Source of the DNA: Prauserella halophila
GTDB lineage: Bacteria; Actinomycetota; Actinomycetes; Mycobacteriales; Pseudonocardiaceae
Direction of reading: 5' to 3'
NCBI RefSeq assembly: GCF_024171895.1
Contig: NZ_JAMTCQ010000011.1
Span: forward strand, 310,001 to 374,000
Length of the DNA: 64,000 bases
In this document: positions 29,128 to 37,261 of the stretch, in pieces
Layout of the letters: every line of letters begins with the position of its first letter
Numbering within the stretch: position 1 is the stretch's first letter
The notes under the pieces: generated by a model
Databases searched by the model: none
The model's input: only the letters and a program-made list of their open reading frames with translations
Told to the model about the DNA's origin: nothing
Program-made: the position numbers and the translations under genes

Positions 29128-29865
29128 ATGAAGCCCCTCGTCGATCTCGAGAATCACGTCGTCATCGTCACGGGAGCGGGCCAGGGCATCGGCGCCGCAC
29201 ACGCCAGGACACTCGCCGGACTGGGCGCGTCGGTGGTCGTCACCGACCTCGCCGCCGAACCCGCCGGGAAGGTGGCGGCCGAGATCGACGGCGACGCGAT
29301 CGGACTCGCCCTGGATGTCACCTCGCCCGGGAACTGGGCCGAGGTCGTCGGCACCGCCGCCGATCGCTACGGCCGGATCGACGGACTGGTCAACAACGCC
29401 GGCGCCTACGGACTCGCCTCGATCATGGACACCACCGAGGAGGTGCTCGATCTGCATCTGCGGGTCAACGTCCACGGCGCGCTCTACGGCATGCAGGCGG
29501 TCCAGCCGTCGATGCGGTCCGACGGCGGCGCGATCGTGAACATCTCCTCGATCGCCGGACTGACCGGGCACGCCACGGCCGCCGCCTACGCCGCGTCCAA
29601 ATGGGCCGTACTCGGCCTCACCCACTCGGCCGCCCTCGACCTCGGCACGGACGGCATCCGGGTCAATGCGGTGTGCCCCGGCGCGGTCGACACCGCCATG
29701 ATCTCGGAGGCGACGCGCAGTGGTGGCGGTGCCGTGGCTGACATCCCGATCCCCAGGCCCGCGAGGCCGGAGGAGATCAGCAACATGGTCGCGTTCCTGC
29801 TCAGCTCGGCGGCCGGCTACTGCACCGGGCAGCACTTCGTCGTCGACGGCGGGCAAGCGGCGTGA
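29128..29865 (+). CDS. Short-chain dehydrogenase (hydroxysteroid/hydroxyacyl type)
   Basis: A 245-residue SDR with VTGAGQGIGAAHA, VNNAG, catalytic NISSIAG and AAYAASKWA. ATG 29128 has GAAGGAG upstream. The pattern resembles 3-alpha/20-beta-hydroxysteroid dehydrogenases and FabG-type enzymes. It leads the ipdA-ipdB segment, and the KstR2 site upstream places it in the HIP regulon. The particular step is not determined. Confidence 0.8.
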   Translation: MKPLVDLENHVVIVTGAGQGIGAAHARTLAGLGASVVVTDLAAEPAGKVAAEIDGDAIGLALDVTSPGNWAEVVGTAADRYGRIDGLVNNAGAYGLASIMDTTEEVLDLHLRVNVHGALYGMQAVQPSMRSDGGAIVNISSIAGLTGHATAAAYAASKWAVLGLTHSAALDLGTDGIRVNAVCPGAVDTAMISEATRSGGGAVADIPIPRPARPEEISNMVAFLLSSAAGYCTGQHFVVDGGQAA

Positions 29866-29971
29866 CCCGTCCCGCCGGACGGCCGCACTCCGGACGCGAG
29901 TGACGTTCCGTTCCCCCTCGCGGCAAGCACAACCGACCACCTCGAAACCAGCGCTACGAGAAGGCAGGCAC

Positions 29972-30844
29972 ATGAGCGACAAGACGATGCCGCTGACCGA
30001 ACTGCCCCGGCACATCGAATCCGGCATGACGCTCGGCATCGGCGGCTGGGGCTCGCGCCGCAAACCGATGGCGGCGGTACGCGAGCTGTTGCGCAGCGAC
30101 GTCACCGATCTGACGGTCGTGACCCTGGGCGGCCCCGACGTCGGCCTGTTGTGCGCGGCGGGCAAGGTGCGCAAGCTCGTCTACGGATTCGTCTCGCTCG
30201 ACAGCATTCCGCTCGACCCGCATTTCCGGGCGGCGCGGGAATCCGGAAGTATCGACACGTCCGAATACGACGAGGGAATGTTCGTCACCGCGTTGCGGGC
30301 CGGGGCCAACCGGCTGTCCTTCCTGCCCACGAGGGCGGGCCTGGAAAGCGACGTCATGGCGATGAATCCGGAACTGAAGACCGTCACCTCGCCCTACACC
30401 GACGAGGACTACGTCGCCGTGCCCGGCGTGCGGATGGACGTGGCGTTGATCCACCTCAATCGCAGCGACGCCGCGGGCAACGGCCAGTACCTCGGCCCGG
30501 ACCCGTACTTCGACGACCTGTTCGCGATGGCCTCGGACACGACCTTCCTGTCCACCGAGAAGGTCGTGCCGACTCCCGAACTCGGCGCGGGTGGGCCGCC
30601 GCAATCACTGCTGCTGAGCCGCATGTTCGTCGACGGTGTCATCGAAGCGCCGCACGGTGCACACTTCACCGGCTGCGAGCCGGACTACGGACGTGACGAG
30701 GCGTTCCAGCAGCACTACGCCACGGCGGCCAAGGACCCCGAGTCCTGGCAGCGGTTCACCCGCACCTTTCTGACCGGCGACGAGGCGTCCTACCTCGCCG
30801 CGGTGGCGGATTTCCACTCGTCCCACAAGGAGCAGGCATCATGA
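29972..30844 (+). CDS. ipdA: IpdA, alpha subunit of COCHEA-CoA hydrolase
   Basis: A 290-residue protein of the class I CoA-transferase fold: TLGIGGWGSRRKPMAAVREL at the start and long Rossmann-like segments after it. IpdA and IpdB together open the last ring of steroids by hydrolysing COCHEA-CoA; despite the fold they are hydrolases rather than CoA transferases. The gene overlaps ipdB by four bases. The ATG at 29972 follows AAGGCAGG. The separation from echA20-ipdC differs from the mycobacterial order. Confidence 0.9.
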   Translation: MSDKTMPLTELPRHIESGMTLGIGGWGSRRKPMAAVRELLRSDVTDLTVVTLGGPDVGLLCAAGKVRKLVYGFVSLDSIPLDPHFRAARESGSIDTSEYDEGMFVTALRAGANRLSFLPTRAGLESDVMAMNPELKTVTSPYTDEDYVAVPGVRMDVALIHLNRSDAAGNGQYLGPDPYFDDLFAMASDTTFLSTEKVVPTPELGAGGPPQSLLLSRMFVDGVIEAPHGAHFTGCEPDYGRDEAFQQHYATAAKDPESWQRFTRTFLTGDEASYLAAVADFHSSHKEQAS

Positions 30845-31641
30845 ACGTCAGCATCGACGACCGGACGACCGGCGAGCCGACCGGCACCGGCGCCACCCGC
30901 GCCGAGGTCTGCATCACCGCGTGCAGCGACGCCTGGCGCGACTCCGGCGAGGTGCTCGCGCACGCGGTCGGGATCGTGCCGATGATCAGCGCGCGCCTCG
31001 CCCGGCTGACCCACTCCCCCGAGCTGGTCGTCAACGACGGTGAGTGCTTCTTCATGGCGGAGGCGCCGCCGCTGGGGGAAACCGCCGCTGCCGGCGGCGT
31101 CGTCGAGAGCTGGGTGCCGTTCCGGCTGATCTTCGACATCCTCAACAGCGGCAAGCGGCACAGCATGATGGGCGCCAGTCAGATCGACCGGTACGGCAAC
31201 CAGAACATCTCCTCGATCGGCGATCGGCGCACTCCGACCCGGCAACTGATCGGCGTCCGCGGCGCACCCGGCAACACCGTCAACCACCGCACCGACTACT
31301 GGATCGCGCACCACAGCACGCGGATCTTCACCGAGTCCGTCGACGTGGTCTGCGGCGTGGGCAACGACCGGGCGCGCCGGCACCCGACGCAGAGCCTGCG
31401 GTTCCACGACCTGGGCGTCGTGATCACCGACCTCGCCGTCCTGGGCTACGACCCGGAGGGGCACCTCGCGGTTCGCTCGCTCCACCCCGGGGTGACCGCG
31501 GCGGACGTCCGCGACGCCACCGGTTTCGAGATCGACACCAGCGGCGCGGGAACCACGCGCCTGCCCGACGCCAGGGAGCTGGAGCTGATCCGCACCGTGC
31601 TGGACCCCACGGGGATGCGCGAGCGTGAGGTGCGGGGCTGA
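30841..31641 (+). CDS. ipdB: IpdB, beta subunit of COCHEA-CoA hydrolase
   Basis: A 266-residue partner of IpdA with the same fold, containing VVNDGECFFMAEAPP, MMGASQIDRYGNQNISSIG and LRFHDLGVVITDLAVLG. The catalytic glutamate motif of true CoA transferases (S-E-N-G) is not seen, as known for IpdB. Its ATG overlaps the ipdA stop. It is followed by a hairpin and the convergent kstR2. Confidence 0.9.
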   Translation: MNVSIDDRTTGEPTGTGATRAEVCITACSDAWRDSGEVLAHAVGIVPMISARLARLTHSPELVVNDGECFFMAEAPPLGETAAAGGVVESWVPFRLIFDILNSGKRHSMMGASQIDRYGNQNISSIGDRRTPTRQLIGVRGAPGNTVNHRTDYWIAHHSTRIFTESVDVVCGVGNDRARRHPTQSLRFHDLGVVITDLAVLGYDPEGHLAVRSLHPGVTAADVRDATGFEIDTSGAGTTRLPDARELELIRTVLDPTGMREREVRG

Positions 31642-31654
31642 GCACGTCCCGCAC

Positions 31655-31705
31655 CCGGCCTGCCTGCCGGCCGGCCCGAACCGGGTCAGCCGGCCAGCAG
31701 GCCGG
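31655..31705. terminator. Hairpin between ipdB and kstR2
   Basis: A 9-bp outer stem (31655-31663 with 31697-31705) continues into imperfect inner pairing. It overlaps the last codons of kstR2 and lies between convergent genes. Confidence 0.45.
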
Positions 31706-32312
31706 TGTGGAGAAGGAGCAGACACTGCTCGGCGAGCGTGTCGTGCCGCATCGTCCCGTCGGGGTTGTACCATCGCACCGAGGACCAGACCGCGTCCCGG
31801 ACGAAGCGGTAGACCAGTGCGGGCTGCAGATCCTCCCGGAAGTCACCGGTCCGCCGCCCTTCCTCGAGGACGGCGATCCAGATCGCCTCGACCCGGCGAC
31901 TGTTCTCCTCCACGAAATCGAAGTCGGGCAGCCGGCTCAGCAGCGCGATCTCGTTCTGGTACAGCGACACCGCGGCCTGTTGCTCGTGGATCGCGGTGAA
32001 GGAGTAGCGGACCAGGCCGTCCAGTGCCTCACGCGGCGTGGCGGCCCCGGCGACGATCTCGTGAAAGCGTTCGAGCAGACCGTCCATGAAACCCCGGAGG
32101 ATCTCCTCGAGCATCGTCTCCTTGGAGCTGAAGTGGTGATAGAGGCTTCCGGAGAGGATTCCGGCCTCGTCGGCGATGTCGCGGACGGTTGTCTGCGAGT
32201 AGCCCCGGGTCGCGAAGAGCCGGGCCGCGATCTCCAACAGCTCCGCGCGCCGCGCCGACCCGGCACCGTTACCGGGACGCTTCCGGGGCTTTTTCGTCGT
32301 GCTCTCCGTCAT
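31686..32312 (-). CDS. kstR2: TetR-family repressor KstR2
   Basis: A 208-residue TetR regulator with the helix-turn-helix YSQTTVRDIADEAGILSGSLYHHF near residues 38-62. KstR2 represses the HIP genes until HIP-CoA binds. The ATG at 32312 has AGGAGGAG upstream. It is divergent from fadD3, whose product makes HIP-CoA, with one exact KstR2 box between them. Seven such sites occur in the 20 kb around it, which strongly supports the identification. Confidence 0.9.
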   Translation of the reverse strand: MTESTTKKPRKRPGNGAGSARRAELLEIAARLFATRGYSQTTVRDIADEAGILSGSLYHHFSSKETMLEEILRGFMDGLLERFHEIVAGAATPREALDGLVRYSFTAIHEQQAAVSLYQNEIALLSRLPDFDFVEENSRRVEAIWIAVLEEGRRTGDFREDLQPALVYRFVRDAVWSSVRWYNPDGTMRHDTLAEQCLLLLHTGLLAG

Positions 32313-32397
32313 CGCTTCTCCTCCTGCCGACCGACGCCCAGCGCCACGTGGACGGATCGCACCGTGGTCCGCCGGGGCCGACCCTACTAGAATACCG

Positions 32398-32411
32398 AAC
32401 AAGCACTTGCT
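32398..32411. promoter_or_regulatory. KstR2 operator
   Basis: AACAAGCACTTGCT is an exact match to AnCAAGnnCTTGnT between kstR2 and fadD3, 16 bases before the fadD3 start. Confidence 0.92.
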
Positions 32412-32426
32412 TCCTGGGAGGCTGCA

Positions 32427-34019
32427 GTGACCGGACCACTCACGATTCCCGCCCTGCTGTCCGCCGGCGAGCGCCGTTTCGGGCACCGGCCCGCCGTCGT
32501 GGACGGGGAGGACACGCTGAGCTATGCCGAACTGGCCGCCCGGGCACGGCACGCCGCACGGAGCCACCTCGCCATCGGCGTGCGTCCCGGTGACCGCGTC
32601 GCGATCTGGGCCCCCAACGGAACCGAGTTCATCGTCGCACTGCTCGGCGCCCAGCTCATCGGCGCCGCCGTCGTGCCGCTCAACACGCGCTATCGCGGTC
32701 AGGAGGCCCGCCACATCCTGGCGCATTCCCGAGCCGGTGCACTCGTCGTCGCCGGCGACTTCCTCGGAGCCGACCGGGTCCAGCTGCTGATCGATTCGGC
32801 CGGGCCGGACGCCGGCACGACCGGCCCGATCCCCGGCCTCCCCGACCTGCACACGGTCGTCGACGTGGGGACGACCCCCCGAGCGGACACGCTGTCGTGG
32901 CCGGATTTCCTCGCACGTGGTGCCACGGTCCCCGACACCGACCTCGCCGCGGCGACGGAGGCCGTCACCCCCGACACCGTGTGCGACATCCTGTACACCT
33001 CCGGCACCACCGGACTGCCGAAAGGCGTCATGAGTGGCCACCGGCAGACGCTCGGCGTGGCACACGTGTGGGCCCGGGGCGCCGAGCTGACCGAGACGGA
33101 CCGGTACGCCGTCGTCAACCCGTTCTTCCACAGCTTCGGCTACAAGGCCGGACTGCTCACCTCGCTCACCGCAGGCACCGCGATCTATCCGCTGGCCACC
33201 TTCGACGCCGAACAGCTGCTGCAGCTCGTCGAGGCCGAGCGGATCACCGTCCTGCCGGGACCGCCCACGATCTTCACCACCCTGATCAACCACCCACGGC
33301 TGCCGCACCACGACCTGTCGTCACTGCGCTACGCCGTCGCCGGAGCCACCTCCGTACCGGCGAACCTCTTCGAGCAGATGATCGACGTCCTCGGTATCGA
33401 CCGGGTCGCCCAGCCGTACGGACTCACCGAATGCGTGGTCGCGACCCACTCCCGCGCCGATGACGACCCCCGCCACATCGCGGAATGCTGCGGCCCGGCC
33501 GTCGACGGCATCGAGGTGCGCATCGTCGACACCGGCGGACACGACCTGCCGGCCGGATCCGACGGGGAGGTACTGCTGCGGGGCGAGAACGTGATGCTCG
33601 GCTACCTCGACGATCCGGCGGCCACGGCGGACGCGATCGACTCCGGAGGCTGGTTGCACACCGGCGACGTCGGACGGCTCGACGAACACGGCTGCCTGAC
33701 GATCACCGACCGGCTCAAGGACATGATCGTCGTCGGCGGCTTCAACGTCTATCCGGCCGAGGTGGAGAACGTGCTCAGCACGCATCCCGACGTCGTGGAG
33801 GCTGCCGTGGTGGGGATTCCCGACGACCGGCTGGGGTCGGTTCCCCGCGCCTACCTCGTCGCTCGCGCCGGGGTGACCGTCGACGAGGACGCGACGATCG
33901 CCTGGTGCCGGGAACGGCTGGCCAACTTCAAGGTGCCGCGCGAGGTCATCGCCCTCACCGAACTGCCCCGCAACGCCAGCGGGAAGGTGCTCAAGCGGGA
34001 ACTGACCGGCCCCGCGTAA
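32427..34019 (+). CDS. fadD3: FadD3, HIP-CoA ligase
   Basis: A 530-residue acyl-CoA synthetase of the adenylate-forming family: YTSGTTGLPKGV binds ATP phosphate, YGLTECVVATHS is the central motif, and the C-terminal domain has TGDVGRLDEHG, VGGFNVYPAEVE and the catalytic lysine in NASGKVLKREL. FadD3 loads HIP with CoA and starts ring C/D degradation; its product is the KstR2 inducer. The GTG start at 32427 follows GGGAGG. Confidence 0.9.
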   Translation: MTGPLTIPALLSAGERRFGHRPAVVDGEDTLSYAELAARARHAARSHLAIGVRPGDRVAIWAPNGTEFIVALLGAQLIGAAVVPLNTRYRGQEARHILAHSRAGALVVAGDFLGADRVQLLIDSAGPDAGTTGPIPGLPDLHTVVDVGTTPRADTLSWPDFLARGATVPDTDLAAATEAVTPDTVCDILYTSGTTGLPKGVMSGHRQTLGVAHVWARGAELTETDRYAVVNPFFHSFGYKAGLLTSLTAGTAIYPLATFDAEQLLQLVEAERITVLPGPPTIFTTLINHPRLPHHDLSSLRYAVAGATSVPANLFEQMIDVLGIDRVAQPYGLTECVVATHSRADDDPRHIAECCGPAVDGIEVRIVDTGGHDLPAGSDGEVLLRGENVMLGYLDDPAATADAIDSGGWLHTGDVGRLDEHGCLTITDRLKDMIVVGGFNVYPAEVENVLSTHPDVVEAAVVGIPDDRLGSVPRAYLVARAGVTVDEDATIAWCRERLANFKVPREVIALTELPRNASGKVLKRELTGPA

Positions 34020-34028
34020 CAGCCGGGC

Positions 34029-34078
34029 ACACGGGACGAGCCCACACCGGTGCACGCCGGTGTGGGCTCGTCCCGTGT
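34029..34078. terminator. Strong bidirectional hairpin terminator
   Basis: A perfect 22-bp stem (34029-34050 with 34057-34078) with a 6-base loop lies directly after fadD3. Confidence 0.8.
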
Positions 34079-34080
34079 CG

Positions 34081-34152
34081 CGGCGGGCCGCACTCACGCC
34101 ACGCCGGTACCCCTCACCCCAATCCCCGGAACGGAGTGAGTGCGGCCCGCCG
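34081..34152. repeat. 17-bp inverted repeat after the fadD3 terminator
   Basis: Arms at 34081-34097 and 34136-34152 are perfect complements around a 38-base spacer. This may be a second terminator for the convergent KstD-KSI gene. Confidence 0.6.
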
Positions 34153-34169
34153 CCAAGTGCCGGATGTCA

Positions 34170-34249
34170 GCGCACAGTCACGTCACTGCACAGTCACGTC
34201 ACTGCACGGTCACATCAGCGCACGGTCACATCAGCGCACGGCCACGTCA
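34170..34249. repeat. Five-copy 16-bp tandem repeat at the 3' end of the fusion gene
   Basis: Units of 16 bases (type GCGCACRGTCACRTCA) are repeated five times without spacers. The last unit contains the final codons and stop of the minus-strand gene at 34231, so the array looks like repeated duplication of the gene's tail. Confidence 0.85.
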
Positions 34250-36177
34250 TCGGGTGACCAGAAGGCCCGCAGTGCGACGATCCGGCACCGGTCGTCGAGG
34301 GTCATCACGTCGATCGGCGAGATGGTGGTGCATCGGCCCTCCGCGGTCGCGGTGACCCGGAAATGGAACGCCGCCTCCCGGCCGGCGACGCGAAGGTGCA
34401 GCAGCTCGGTCTCCACCCGCGCCCCGGCCATGGTCTCGAAGAACCCGGCGATCGCGCCGCGGCCGACCAGCGGATCGCTGCCGGCGGGATCCTCCATCGT
34501 TCCGTCCTCCGTGTACAGCGCGGCGATCCTCGCCCCGTCCGCGGAGGCGATCGCGGCCAGATAGCTCTCGACGGTCGCGCGAACCGCCTCCGGCGCCGGC
34601 GTGTCCGCGCCGGCGCGCCCTTCGCCGCCCGCGGCTGCCATGTCCCGCACCGCGAGGTGGGCGAAGAGCATGCTGGTGCCGATCGGGTTGCCACCGCCCG
34701 GATACACCTCCCCGCTCGGCGCGGCCATCGTGTTGCCGGCCGCGTAGAGCCCGCGCATGGGCTCGCCGCTGCCGTCCAGCACACGCGCCGCCGTATCGGT
34801 ACGCAGTCCGCCCTTGGTGCCCAGATCGGACAGTCCGAACGCCGCCGCATGGAAGGGACCCTTCTCGATCGGTACGAGGGGTGACCCGCCGCCGGAGAAG
34901 GAACGGTCGTACGCCTCCCGGCCGCGGTGGAAATCGCGGTCCTCACCCATTTCCACCATGGCGTTGAACCGGGCCACGGTCGCCTCCAGTTCGCCCGCAG
35001 GAACGCCGATCCGGTCTGCCAGTTCCGCCAGCGTGCCGGCCGTGTGCCACAGCCCGGCGGCCCGGTAGTCCTCGGTCGGCGAGAAGGAGACGTTGGGAGC
35101 CTGGACCGGCGGCACCTCGCCGTCGCGGTCGTCGTAGATCATCCAGAAGCGCATGGTGCGCTCCCCCGGCGGCAGCTGCCGTACGACCTCCCGCGCCAGC
35201 CGGTCGTACGGCGCGGACTCGTTCACGAATCGCCTGCCCCCGGCGTCGACGAAGATGCCTCCGGTGAATCCGAGGGCGAACGCCGAACGTCCGTCCGGGT
35301 GCGTCAGTCCCGGCGACCACCACGCCTGGTCCATCAGGTCGACGTCGGCGCCCACCGCCGTCGCGGCCCGGTGGGCGCCCCCGACGTTGCCGGCTGGTCC
35401 CATGGTGTCGCGCGCGGCACCGGGCACCCCGTGCGCGAGGCGCATCTCGTCGTTGCGTTCGAAGCCGCCTGCGGCCAGCAGGACGCCGCGGCGGGCGCGA
35501 AGCCGCAGGCGCTGCGTCTCGCGCCCCTCGGTCCGCTCGACGACGGCCCCGACGACCGCACCTCCCTCGACGACCAGTTCCACCAGCGGGGAGTTCCGCC
35601 ACAGGCTCGCCTTCGGGTGATCGGCCAGCGCCGTGAGGAACCGGCCGATGAGCGACTGGCCGCCCACCAGCGGGTCCGGCAGGGCTGCGCCCAGCCGCTC
35701 GGCGTCGAGTGTCCCCCGCAGCACGTCCCGCAGCTCGCCGATCTCGGCGGCGGGCAGCGGTGCCGGCACGATGTGGCGGTAGCCGTCCGTCCTGGCTTTC
35801 GGGGCCGCGCCGAAGTAATCGGGCCACGGGTAGGCCATGAACTCGAACCGCTCGTCGGACTCGAGGTACTCGACGAGACCGGCGCCGCCTCGCACGTAGG
35901 TCTCCTGCAGCGCGGCGGGCGTACGGTCACCGACGACGGCTCGGTAGTACTCCAGCGCGTCCTCGACGGTGTCGTCGGCCCCGGCCCGCTGCAGCACCGG
36001 ATTCGCCGGGAACCAGACACCGCCTCCGCCCGAGTACGCGGTGGTCCCGCCGAAGTGATCGGTCGCCTCGACGAGGACGACCTCCAGCCCTTCGCGGGCC
36101 GCGGTGTAGGCCCCGGCCATGCCGCCGCCACCCGACCCCACCACCACGACGTCGGCCTCACGGTCCCACTCGGTCAC
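34231..36177 (-). CDS. KstD-like flavoprotein fused to a ketosteroid isomerase domain
   Basis: A 648-residue protein. Residues 1-525 are an FAD-dependent 3-ketosteroid dehydrogenase-like flavoprotein: VVVVGSGGGGMAGAYTA at the start, a tyrosine in PWPDYFG at the position of the KstD active-site tyrosine region, and GLYAAGNTMA with VYPGGGNPIG near its end. Residues 529-648 are a complete NTF2-fold ketosteroid isomerase, with all three acid-base residues of the bacterial enzyme conserved: Tyr 539, Asp 563 (MEDPAGS) and Asp 623 (SPIDVMT). Together they could isomerise a delta5-3-ketosteroid to delta4 and dehydrogenate ring A. GTG 36177 follows AGGAGG. The fold assignments are firm; the coupled activity is inferred. 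Confidence 0.85.
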   Translation of the reverse strand: MTEWDREADVVVVGSGGGGMAGAYTAAREGLEVVLVEATDHFGGTTAYSGGGGVWFPANPVLQRAGADDTVEDALEYYRAVVGDRTPAALQETYVRGGAGLVEYLESDERFEFMAYPWPDYFGAAPKARTDGYRHIVPAPLPAAEIGELRDVLRGTLDAERLGAALPDPLVGGQSLIGRFLTALADHPKASLWRNSPLVELVVEGGAVVGAVVERTEGRETQRLRLRARRGVLLAAGGFERNDEMRLAHGVPGAARDTMGPAGNVGGAHRAATAVGADVDLMDQAWWSPGLTHPDGRSAFALGFTGGIFVDAGGRRFVNESAPYDRLAREVVRQLPPGERTMRFWMIYDDRDGEVPPVQAPNVSFSPTEDYRAAGLWHTAGTLAELADRIGVPAGELEATVARFNAMVEMGEDRDFHRGREAYDRSFSGGGSPLVPIEKGPFHAAAFGLSDLGTKGGLRTDTAARVLDGSGEPMRGLYAAGNTMAAPSGEVYPGGGNPIGTSMLFAHLAVRDMAAAGGEGRAGADTPAPEAVRATVESYLAAIASADGARIAALYTEDGTMEDPAGSDPLVGRGAIAGFFETMAGARVETELLHLRVAGREAAFHFRVTATAEGRCTTISPIDVMTLDDRCRIVALRAFWSPDDVAVR

Positions 36178-36298
36178 GGTGCCCTCCTTTGTCGATCCAC
36201 GGAAGCAGGTGGCCGCGACCCTAGGGAGGAGCCGGGCCTCGTCCGCCCGCCGATCCCGGCCAGCGGGACCGCGGCGGCGCCCCGATGGGCACGGCCGC

Positions 36299-37078
36299 TC
36301 AGGACCGTCCGGCGTTCGGGGTGTGCTGGAGGAACGCGGGCCGTTCGCCGCCACCGTCGACGTCCAGCACGGCGCCGGTCACATGCTCGGCCAGCGGCGA
36401 CGCGAGCAGCAGGCAGGCCTGCCCGACGTCCTGCGGGGTCGCGAGGACGCCGCGGGGAATGGTGGCGGCGACCCGGGCCGCCTGTTCGTCGCTGCCGTAG
36501 TGGCCGGTGGACCCGGGGGTGGCGACGAGGCCGCAGCTGACCGCGTTGACCCGCACCCCGGGTGCCCATTCGACGGCCAGACTGGTGGTGAGACTCTCCA
36601 CGGCGGCCTTCGCCGCCCCGTACACCGCTGTGCCCGGACTGGGCCTGCGGGCCGAGATCGACGTGACGCTGAGCATCACCCCACTCCCGGACCGCCGCAG
36701 CAGCGGATATGCCGCGTGGGCGACATGGACGACACCCATGAAGTTGAGGTCGTTGATCTTGGCGTGGAAGCGGGGGGAGCCGTCGCCGAACTCCGCGAAC
36801 GGCGCCCCACCGGCGTTGTTGACCACGATGTCCAGGCGCCCCCTGCGGGATTCGATATCGGCGATCCAGTCGGCCACCTGGTCGGCCTCGCGGATATCGA
36901 CCGCCGAGAAGTGCGTGCGGCGCTCGTCGACCTCGATCGCGCTCTCCGGTTCCCGACGTCCGCAGATCTCCACGGACGCGCCGGCACGGAGGAACACCTC
37001 GGCGATCCCCGCCCCGACGCCGCGGCCGCCCCCGGTCACCAGCACCACCCGGTCGGTCATGTCCATCTCGTACGTCAC
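36299..37078 (-). CDS. Short-chain dehydrogenase of the KstR2 regulon (Rv3549c-like)
   Basis: A 259-residue SDR with VTGGGRGVGAG, VNNAGGAP, catalytic SVTSISA and AVYGAAKAA. Length and regulon match the mycobacterial SDR Rv3549c, a neighbour of echA20 there. The GTG at 37078 has AAAGGG upstream. A KstR2-like site lies at 37125-37138. It probably acts on a hydroxyacyl-CoA or hydroxy-indane intermediate; the exact reaction is not clear. Confidence 0.78.
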   Translation of the reverse strand: MTYEMDMTDRVVLVTGGGRGVGAGIAEVFLRAGASVEICGRREPESAIEVDERRTHFSAVDIREADQVADWIADIESRRGRLDIVVNNAGGAPFAEFGDGSPRFHAKINDLNFMGVVHVAHAAYPLLRRSGSGVMLSVTSISARRPSPGTAVYGAAKAAVESLTTSLAVEWAPGVRVNAVSCGLVATPGSTGHYGSDEQAARVAATIPRGVLATPQDVGQACLLLASPLAEHVTGAVLDVDGGGERPAFLQHTPNAGRS

Positions 37079-37124
37079 GTGCACCCTTTCCCGTGTCGGT
37101 GCCCGCAGCCTACCCGGAATACCA

Positions 37125-37138
37125 AGCAAGCGCTAGGT
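37125..37138. promoter_or_regulatory. KstR2-like operator
   Basis: AGCAAGCGCTAGGT matches the consensus with one mismatch. It is 47 bases upstream of the minus-strand SDR start. Confidence 0.8.
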
Positions 37139-37160
37139 TCATTCAGTTCGTTGTCGGGAA

Positions 37161-37174
37161 ACCAAGCGCTTGCT
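37161..37174. promoter_or_regulatory. KstR2 operator
   Basis: ACCAAGCGCTTGCT is an exact consensus match. It lies upstream of the plus-strand genes at 37187/37258 and 36 bases from the weaker site at 37125, so this divergent promoter has two sites. Confidence 0.9.
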
Positions 37175-37186
37175 AGTTTCGCTGGC

Positions 37187-37261
37187 ATGCCCCACGCCAC
37201 CAGCCCCCGTCCCGACCAGCCCAGTCCCGACGAGGCGAGCGAACGGAGACCGGACGCATGA
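37187..37261 (+). CDS. Possible 24-residue leader peptide
   Basis: An ATG 13 bases after the KstR2 box opens a 24-codon frame, rich in Pro, Asp and Ser, whose TGA overlaps the ATG of the SDR gene (ATGA). It has no clear ribosome-binding site and no recognisable function. The overlap is the only support; it may be chance. Confidence 0.25.
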   Translation: MPHATSPRPDQPSPDEASERRPDA

